Assembly (NCBI GenBank): GCA_963772295.1
Contig: CAVYWO010000020.1
Span: 496,001-560,000, forward strand
Length of the DNA: 64,000 bases
DNA from: AP-15 sp963772295
Lineage (GTDB): Bacteria > Pseudomonadota > Alphaproteobacteria > ATCC43930 > CGMCC-115725
Reading direction: 5' to 3'
In this document: positions 58,148 through 64,000 of the stretch, in pieces
Layout of the letters: each line of letters begins with the position of its first letter
Numbering within the stretch: the stretch's first letter is position 1
Made by a program: the position numbers and the translations under genes
Notes under the pieces: generated by a model
The model's database searches: none
Seen by the model: the letters and a program-made list of their open reading frames with translations, nothing else
Told to the model about the DNA's origin: nothing

Positions 58148-59935
58148 GTGAAACCGCCTCCGCGACCGGGTACGCCCCTCAAATCCTGGGTCAGGGCGCT
58201 GGAGATGACGGCGAATCTCGACCGAGATATGTTTCTGACTTTGCCGATCCTCGTCGAGAGGTTGGCCGAGAAGTTCGGCGAGGCTCCTGCCCTCATCGGA
58301 GAACACGATCGATTGAGCTATCGCGGGCTCGCAGAGCGAAGCAATCGCTACGCGCGCTGGGCGCTTGCGCAAGATCTGAAAGCCGGCGACGTGGTCTGCC
58401 TGATGATGTCGAATTGCCCGGATTACATGGCGATTTGGCTGGGAATGACGCGCGTCTCGGTGACCGTCGCGTTGCTCAACACCAATCTCCGCGGCCTGTC
58501 GCTGGCGCACTCGATCAATCTCGTCTCGCCCAAGCTCATTATCGTCGGCGCCGATCTCATCGATGCCCTCGCCGCCGCCCGGGCGCAGCTTTCGCCGGAG
58601 CTGCGCTGCTGGGTCCACGGTCGGAGCCACCCCCTGCCGCGGATCGACGATGAAATTTCGCGGATGTCGGGCGATCGGCTCGGGCGCGCCGAGTCTCGGC
58701 CTCCATCGGTCACGCAGCGTGCGCTCCTCCTCTACACCTCCGGCACGACCGGCCTTCCCAAGGCTGCGAATGTCAGCCACTTCCGGCTGCTGCAATGGAG
58801 CCATTGGACGGCGGGCATGATCGATGCGCGAGCCAGTGATAGGACGTATGACTGCCTGCCTCTCTACCACAGCATCGGCGGTGTCGTCGCCATCGGGGCG
58901 ATGCTCGTCGTTGGCGGGTCGGTGGTGCTGCGTCGAAGGTTCTCGGCAAGCCGGTTTTGGGACGACGTTGTCGAGACGGAGTGCACCCTGTTTTATTATG
59001 TCGGCGAGTTCTGTCGGTATCTGGTGAACAGCCCGCCGCAGCGGCGCGAGAGAGATCATCGGATCAGGTTATGCTGTGGCGGCGGCCTCGGCAGGGAGGT
59101 GTGGATCGAACTCCAGCGCCGCTTCCGGATCCCGCGCGTGCTCGAATTTTACGCGGCGACCGAAGGGACCTTCTCGCTCTACAACTGTGAAGGCAAGCCC
59201 GGCGCCATCGGCCGGATACCGTCTTTCCTCGCGCACCGTTTCCCGGTGGCGCTGGTCAAAATCGACGATGACACCGGCGAACCGATGCGGGATCCAAACG
59301 GTTTCTGCCTTCGTTGTTCGACCAACGAAATTGGCGAGGCGATCGGCAGCATCGCTGTCGACGGCATGCGACCCGGCATCCGGTTCGAAGGCTATACCGA
59401 CAGGGACGACTCCCAAAAAAAGCTGCTGCGCGACGTGTTCGTGAACGGCGATGCTTGGCTTCGCACGGGCGATCTCATGCGCCGGGATGCGAGCGGTTAT
59501 TTCTATTTTGTCGACCGCATTGGCGACACTTTTCGCTGGAAGGGCGAGAATGTGTCGACAACGGAGGTTGCCGAGGCGATTACCGCGTATTCCGGGGTCC
59601 TCGATGCGGCCGTCTACGGCGTCGCGGTCCCCGGTACGGAAGGCCGGGCCGGCATGGCGGCGATCGTCGCGACGAAAGATTTCGAACTGGGAGCGTTCCG
59701 TCGGCACCTTGTCGAAAGACTTCCCGATTACGCCCGTCCTCGGTTCCTGCGCATCTGCGGCGCGATCGAAACCACCGGCACACTAAGGCCAAAAAAGCAG
59801 CGCCTCGTCGGCGAAGGCTATGATCCGGCCGCCACGACCGATCCGATCTATTTCAACGATCGGACCCGTGCCGCGTTCATAGAGCTGGATGGCACGCTCT
59901 TTCGACGGCTGCAGAGTGGTGAGGCGCGCCTCTAA
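58148..59935 (+). CDS. FATP-type (very-long-chain) acyl-CoA synthetase
   Basis: A 595-residue ANL-family ligase from a GTG start preceded by AGGTGAGG. LLLYTSGTTGLPKAANVSHF is the ATP phosphate loop; CLPLYHSIGGVVAIGAML, YYVGEFCRYLVNSPPQRRER and RVLEFYAATEGTFSLYNCEG match the FATP/VLACS subgroup; GDLMRRDASGYFYFVDRIGD, FRWKGENVSTTEVAEAI and the C-terminal TLRPKKQRL (catalytic Lys) complete it. It activates a carboxylate as acyl-AMP and forms a thioester with CoA or a carrier. Last gene of the four-gene set. Confidence 0.9.
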   Translation: MKPPPRPGTPLKSWVRALEMTANLDRDMFLTLPILVERLAEKFGEAPALIGEHDRLSYRGLAERSNRYARWALAQDLKAGDVVCLMMSNCPDYMAIWLGMTRVSVTVALLNTNLRGLSLAHSINLVSPKLIIVGADLIDALAAARAQLSPELRCWVHGRSHPLPRIDDEISRMSGDRLGRAESRPPSVTQRALLLYTSGTTGLPKAANVSHFRLLQWSHWTAGMIDARASDRTYDCLPLYHSIGGVVAIGAMLVVGGSVVLRRRFSASRFWDDVVETECTLFYYVGEFCRYLVNSPPQRRERDHRIRLCCGGGLGREVWIELQRRFRIPRVLEFYAATEGTFSLYNCEGKPGAIGRIPSFLAHRFPVALVKIDDDTGEPMRDPNGFCLRCSTNEIGEAIGSIAVDGMRPGIRFEGYTDRDDSQKKLLRDVFVNGDAWLRTGDLMRRDASGYFYFVDRIGDTFRWKGENVSTTEVAEAITAYSGVLDAAVYGVAVPGTEGRAGMAAIVATKDFELGAFRRHLVERLPDYARPRFLRICGAIETTGTLRPKKQRLVGEGYDPAATTDPIYFNDRTRAAFIELDGTLFRRLQSGEARL

Positions 59936-60125
59936 CCCGACTTCGCCGATTGGCCATTTCGACCGGGGTGGCGGGCGAGGCCATCACGTGTCCCTCCCGC
60001 CGCCTGCGGGGGGTCGGGGTGGGGGCGATGCACGGCGGCCGTTTGCTGACGAGGTGTAGCCAACCTGTGCGCCGGAACATGAGGTACAATCGATCCTTCA
60101 TGATAAAGGGTAAATTTTTCCTCAC

Positions 60126-60748
60126 TCAGTAGTATGTAACGTGGTAACGTTCATCAGTGTAATTGTACCACACTTTAATTCGATGAAGTTGACAAAAGTT
60201 AAATCCTTGATCCCACTCGATTGATGAGGCTTATGCCGTTGTCCCAGGTTCATCAACATCTGGGGTCCGATGGGTCGGCGAGGCCGAAACGGATCGTCGC
60301 ACGGGTCTCATAGGGTCCTGCCGTATTCCGTCCGCGGTTTTGCGCCGCCGTGGCTAGCGCCGCACCGTGGCGGCTCCGCTGCGCGGGTTGTCACGGCGGT
60401 CCTTCAATGGGCGGGCGTGAGCTCAGAATACCATATATGGGCCTACCTGGGACAACGGCATAAGCCTCCGATTGATCTAATATTCTGTAAATGCACTCTA
60501 AGCTGAAGAATACACGGACTGTTTACATCATTAACATTAAATTTTATTGGCGTAGATTCACCCGGAGAAATCGGTCCGAAGTCAGTCGTTGCATGCCATA
60601 TATTATCGCCAGACATGGAGATCCACACCCCATCGATAATACTCCTGGTATCGTTGATTAGCGTGAAGTTACGATTACCGGCGATGGCAGGGCTTACTGC
60701 CAAAACGGTCGCAAGTCCAACACCACACAGAAGAGGAGAAATCTTCAT
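60126..60748 (-). pseudogene. Secreted small protein split by the MITE
   Basis: From ATG 60748 the minus strand encodes a signal peptide (LLCGVGLATVLAVSPAIA) and RNFTLINDTRSIIDGVWISM, PISPGESTPIKFNVND and CILQLRVHLQNIRSI, a pattern of small exported proteins that end in an aromatic-rich strand. The MITE interrupts after IRSI and adds GGLCRCPR before a stop. Removing the MITE and one copy of the 8-bp duplication gives an uninterrupted frame, IEWDQGFNFCQLHRIKVWYN then YTDERYHVTYY, ending at TGA 60126-60128. The restored protein is about 125 residues. Function unknown. Confidence 0.85.
60226..60468. mobile_element. MITE, copy 2 (243 bp), with 8-bp target duplication
   Basis: Same 24-bp terminal inverted repeats as copy 1. 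CGATTGAT flanks both ends (60218-60225 and 60469-60476). Apart from a 52-bp internal deletion after position 12976 of copy 1 (GTCACGGC joined to GGTCCTTC), the two copies are nearly identical, which suggests recent movement. Confidence 0.93.
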
Positions 60749-61161
60749 TGTCAACACTCCGTCTCGAAGACGCAAAAAGCATGGTGTGCCTAGATGTCGT
60801 TAGGGGTCCATCGTGTCTCCATCTCGGTTCCTCCTCGTCTTGGAACAACCCGTGAGGCGCAGTCTTTGCTGCACGGTGCGCCGCTCCAACTTCTGGCCTC
60901 TCTGTAAACTTCCCCCATCCGTTGAATGCGTGAGGTGAGGCCCGTATCTGCGACAATGAGATCGTATCGACAGGGGAAATGGTGCGGACCCGCCTGGCGC
61001 TCATTGATGCAAATCAACGGCACGGTAGTCCGGCCCTTTAGAGACCATCGCCGCTGGCCGAACCGCCCCGCCCCCACCCCACCCTGGGAGGGAGCCTCTT
61101 TTGCGCCACGCCCCGCCAATCGGCGAAGTCACGCTAAGACCCCCCCGCTCGACCCTTGCCG
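60749..61161. other. Intergenic region, no gene supported
   Basis: Divergent or tandem small frames only. The 61060-61100 part is C-rich (CCGCCCCCACCCCACCCTGG). Confidence 0.4.
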
Positions 61162-61554
61162 TCACTGGCGGCCGGCGCCGATATGGGCGACGGCCTCGAT
61201 CTCAACCTTCAGCGACGGATCGGCCAATGCCGCCACCTGCACCAGGGTCGAGGCTGGGAAATTTCCGGCGAAGAATTCGCGGCGCGCCCGCCAGACTTTC
61301 TCGCGCTGCGCAATGTCGGTGACGAAAATCGTCACTTTGACGACATCGGCCATGGACCCGCCCGCGGCCTCGACGAGATGGCGGATCTTGCCGAAGATCG
61401 CTTTCGTCTGAGCGTATTCGTCGCCGGCCGCCTCCGCACCTCTTGCAGTGATCCCGGCAATGAAGGCAAACCCGTTCGCCACCAGGCAATTCGACCAGGT
61501 GCCGGCCGGCGGCTCGGGCACCTCAGGGCTGGTGGCGCGGATAATATCGCTCAT
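61162..61554 (-). CDS. RidA/YjgF family protein
   Basis: A 130-residue protein. GTWSNCLVANGFAFIAGITA, QTKAIFGKIRHLVEAAGGSM and VVKVTIFVTDIAQREKV match the RidA fold. Final STLVQVAALADPSLKVEIEA is the family's C-terminal signature, but the Arg that binds the imine carboxylate in canonical RidA (R in PxxTRxxV) is replaced: the motif reads PASTLVQV. It is therefore a Rid subfamily other than archetypal RidA. Start at ATG 61554. Confidence 0.88.
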   Translation of the reverse strand: MSDIIRATSPEVPEPPAGTWSNCLVANGFAFIAGITARGAEAAGDEYAQTKAIFGKIRHLVEAAGGSMADVVKVTIFVTDIAQREKVWRARREFFAGNFPASTLVQVAALADPSLKVEIEAVAHIGAGRQ

Positions 61555-61665
61555 CGTCCCAATCCTCCTCTCGACAGCGGCGGCGGAACGCGCCGCGCCG
61601 CTCGATACCGACGATAAACACGCATTCGCCCCGGCAACACCGAGGCCCAAGGGCCGCGGCGGTGC

Positions 61666-62721
61666 TCAATGAAACCGCGGCTTGACCTTCTCGCACAGCA
61701 ATCGCAGCGACGTCATCACCCGCTCGTGCGGGATCCTGGTGCCGCAATTCATCTCGGCGAGAATCCCGTCGAGGCCCAATTCCTCCTGTAAACCGGTCAA
61801 CCGATCGGCGACCTGCTCCGGGGTGCCGACGATGATCTTGTCGCGCAGCGCCTCGTCATAGCTGATTGTCTGCAGGCGGCGGCCGCGCGCCGCCCGGTCC
61901 TCGATCGCGCGCACGCCGGCGCGTGTCGCCGAGTCCTCGAGCCGTTCGCCGAGGTAGCGGTAGAAATACATGATGCTCTCTTCGGGCTCCTCGCGCGCCT
62001 GCCGCGCGGTCGCGGCGACGTATACCGGTGCGCGCAGAAAGACCCGGCCCCGGCCCGGATGGCCCGCCGCCTGCCACGCCTCGCGGTAGGCGCGGATGTT
62101 GGGCGCGAGCTCCTCGAGGGTGCCCAGCCGGACGGCGACGAAGACACCGTGGCCGAGCTTGCCGATCGCCGGGAAAGTGTCGGGGCTGTTGGCGGCGATC
62201 CGGATTTCGGGCCATGGCTTCTGGTAGGGCTTTGGCGTCAGTTGGACATTGGCGAACTTGTAATACTTCCCGGAATAAGAGAACGAATCCTCGCTCCACG
62301 CCCGCTTCAGGATTTCGAGGGTCTCGAAAAAGCGCTCGCGGCTCTCGCCGTAGGGTACCCCGTAGGCCTCGTAGGTGCGCGGAAACCCGCTGCGCCCGAC
62401 GCCGAAGATCAGCCGCCCGTGACTGATCTGATCGACGGTGGCGGCTTCCTCGCCGACCCGCAACGGATGGCACAAGGGCAGCACCTGCACCCCGGTGCCG
62501 ATCTTGATGCGCCTGGTTCGCGCGGCAACGGCACTGGCGATCGTCAGCGGCGCGGCGCAAACCGAGCGCTCGGGAGCGACATGAAGCTCGGCCAGCCACA
62601 TCGCATCGAGCCCCCACGCTTCGGCTGCGTCGATCTGCGCAAACAACTCGGCAAAGGCAGCCTCGGTGGTGGTACCCGGCGGGCACTGAAACTCGTGAAA
62701 CATGCCGAACTCGAATGCCAT
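61666..62721 (-). CDS. LLM-class (bacterial luciferase-like) flavin oxidoreductase
   Basis: A 351-residue protein starting MAFEFGMFHEFQCPPG. EAWGLDAMWLAELHVAPERS, RIKIGTGVQVLPLCHPLRVG, DQISHGRLIFGVGRSGFPRT and GTPEQVADRLTGLQEELGLD are standard blocks of F420/FMN-dependent luciferase-like monooxygenases. The gene is 112 bases from RidA on the same strand. The substrate is unknown; LLM enzymes often oxidise small organics with FMNH2 supplied by a reductase. Confidence 0.9.
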   Translation of the reverse strand: MAFEFGMFHEFQCPPGTTTEAAFAELFAQIDAAEAWGLDAMWLAELHVAPERSVCAAPLTIASAVAARTRRIKIGTGVQVLPLCHPLRVGEEAATVDQISHGRLIFGVGRSGFPRTYEAYGVPYGESRERFFETLEILKRAWSEDSFSYSGKYYKFANVQLTPKPYQKPWPEIRIAANSPDTFPAIGKLGHGVFVAVRLGTLEELAPNIRAYREAWQAAGHPGRGRVFLRAPVYVAATARQAREEPEESIMYFYRYLGERLEDSATRAGVRAIEDRAARGRRLQTISYDEALRDKIIVGTPEQVADRLTGLQEELGLDGILAEMNCGTRIPHERVMTSLRLLCEKVKPRFH

Positions 62722-62908
62722 TCCCGTTTCTCCCTCTCGCCGCACCGCCGCGATCGCGAGGCCAGTCTAGGGTTGATGATGCCGCGATGCCAGCCGGGCC
62801 GATGCGCGACCCGTCGAATCTTTCGGCACCCGGCAGCAAGCGACGCGGGTCTCCGGGGAGGGCCGGCCGCCGGCGCGCAGGCGCTTGACCTCGGTAGCGC
62901 ATCGGCGA

Positions 62909-63600
62909 CTAAACTAACCGCCGATGGTGCCCGGGGCCGAATGCCCGCGGTGTTCGCGGCGCTCGGTTCAGACCGGCTTCGATGCGGGCAAAGGTCAGCG
63001 TCCGGCGCCGATATCGGGAAAGATCGATGCCGAGCGATGCGGCGAGCGTCAACACGACCGGCAGCGGTGACGGGTCCGCCTTGGGCCAGAACGGCCTCAG
63101 CTCGCGCAGAAAGATGTTCACCGTAACCGGCCCCACTCCATGAAAGGCGAGGAGGCGGGCTTCAAGATCGGATTTGTCGCGCGCCGCCTCATGCAGTCGC
63201 CACAGGCTGTCTTGATACGAGTCGACCAGGCTTTGGCAGTCGCGCACTATCTGACGGGATTTACCGAAATCATACCGCACGTACCCGCCCTCGCGCATGA
63301 CCGGGTCGACGAGAAAATCCCAGCCGGCTTTGAGGATGTCGCGTGGGTTGGTCAATTGGTGGCGGCAAAACGCCTGATAGGTGTGGCGGGCGATTGTTTC
63401 GCCGATCCGGCCGCCGAACAGCAGGCTCGCGAGAAACCACCGAAAATACTGGTTGTCGTCCCGCGCCGACAGGTCGATGCTCAGCTCCTCCGAATAAAGC
63501 GCGGAGCGTTTGAGCTGCGCCAGATCCGTTATCGGCGATCCCGCATCGCGGTGGATCGTTGCAATCTTTGGTCGCGGCACCGGCGGCGCAGTCGCCAAGT
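62909..63600 (-). CDS. Helix-hairpin-helix DNA glycosylase-like protein
   Basis: The conserved part covers FRWFLASLLFGGRIGETIAR, YDFGKSRQIVRDCQSLVDSY and LLAFHGVGPVTVNIFLREL, an HhH motif with Gly-Val-Gly as in endonuclease III. The usual catalytic Asp may be in the following region (FWPKADPSPLPVV). No Fe-S cluster cysteines are seen. The 5' end is uncertain: the frame stays open into the rpoH gene to 63784, so the start is probably near 63600. Likely DNA repair or a specialised endonuclease. Confidence 0.6.
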
Positions 63601-63701
63601 TCGGCTTCCTCAACTCCCTTCTCGCTTTGGCATCGTCGCCGCCCGACGAATGGCCGTCTTGCGCCAGATCAATCTGAAAGCCGTCGGTCGGCGCCGCCGG
63701 A

Positions 63702-64000
63702 CTAGGCGGCGGCCGCAAGTTTGCCCGGGATTGCCAGTGTCTTCGCGGCGCCGACCATGGCGTTTCGCAACTTCTCGACGGCACGCACTTCGAGTTGCCG
63801 GATCCGCTCCCGCGAGACGTGAAAACGCTGGCCCAGGTCTTCGAGGGTCAAGGGTTGATCCCGCAGGCGCCGTTCGAGCAGGATTTCGCGCTCGCGCTCA
63901 TCGAGCCGCGCCAGCAATTCGACGAGCAGCTTGCGGCGATGAGCCCGTTCCTCGGTTTCGGCAAGAACCGTCTCCTGGCTCGGCCGATCGTCGGCAAGAC
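63702..64000 (-). CDS. rpoH: RNA polymerase sigma-32 factor, C-terminal part (runs off the right edge)
   Basis: The minus strand encodes LLARLDEREREILLERRLRD, QPLTLEDLGQRFHVSRERIR and QLEVRAVEKLRNAM, sigma-factor region 4.2 with the -35-binding helix-turn-helix. The spacing and ERREREI... start are as in RpoH-type factors. The N-terminal three quarters lie outside the window. Confidence 0.85.
   Translation of the reverse strand, partial: LADDRPSQETVLAETEERAHRRKLLVELLARLDEREREILLERRLRDQPLTLEDLGQRFHVSRERIRQLEVRAVEKLRNAMVGAAKTLAIPGKLAAAA

Overview
The window is GC-rich and looks like a chromosomal segment of an alphaproteobacterium, probably an environmental or uncultured lineage. Three things point there: an sRNA carrying the alpha-r8/MmgR signature, a Bll0957-type amino acid:[carrier protein] ligase with an acyl-CoA dehydrogenase neighbour, and the mix of IS21, IS1380 and IS1634 relics. 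This placement is inference; there is no rRNA or other marker gene. I recognised no tRNA or CRISPR array.

Layout. 1-1.2 kb: remnant of an IS1380-type transposase running off the left edge. 1.2-12.7 kb: a plus-strand surface-polysaccharide block (SGNH-like protein, 869-aa protein with an Asp-x-Asp deacetylase-like start, TPR protein, asparagine synthase, TPR-GT4 glycosyltransferase, broken TPR-sulfotransferase). 12.8-19.1 kb: a mobile-element graveyard with a MITE, an IS1634-type transposase split by a complete IS21-type element, and a 5'-truncated group II intron. 19.2-22.2 kb: a capsule-export trio of KpsE/KpsM/KpsT type, in which kpsE has an in-frame amber codon and the KpsT-like ATPase lacks most catalytic motif residues. 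22.6-26.5 kb: a second TPR-GT4 protein and a UDP-glucuronate 4-epimerase on the minus strand.

27-55 kb is mostly metabolism: VOC enzyme, katG, phnDEC-type ABC importer, APS/PAPS reductase, sorbosone dehydrogenase, SDR, glucokinase, D-glutamate cyclase family, amidohydrolase, FAH-family protein, YefM-YoeB, a decayed DUF433/DUF5615 pair, a broken MHS transporter, a DHDPS-family protein, denD-otnI, a PhoR-like kinase and maeB. 55.5-60 kb: a four-gene set (acyl-CoA dehydrogenase, amino acid:[carrier protein] ligase, SnoaL-like protein, FATP-type acyl-CoA synthetase) that suggests chemistry on a carrier-bound amino acid. 60-64 kb: a secreted-protein gene split by the second MITE copy, RidA, an LLM oxidoreductase, a HhH glycosylase-like protein and the 3' part of rpoH.

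Two themes stand out. First, small repeats: a 33-bp palindrome sits in frame inside three unrelated transposon genes, adding the same peptide each time, and a MITE occurs twice with perfect 8-bp target duplications, once inside a gene that can be rebuilt by removing it. Second, many genes are broken by one base. Five insertions in katG (two), glk, maeB and the DHDPS gene can all be read as CGA becoming CGAA, which raises the question of systematic sequence error versus real decay.
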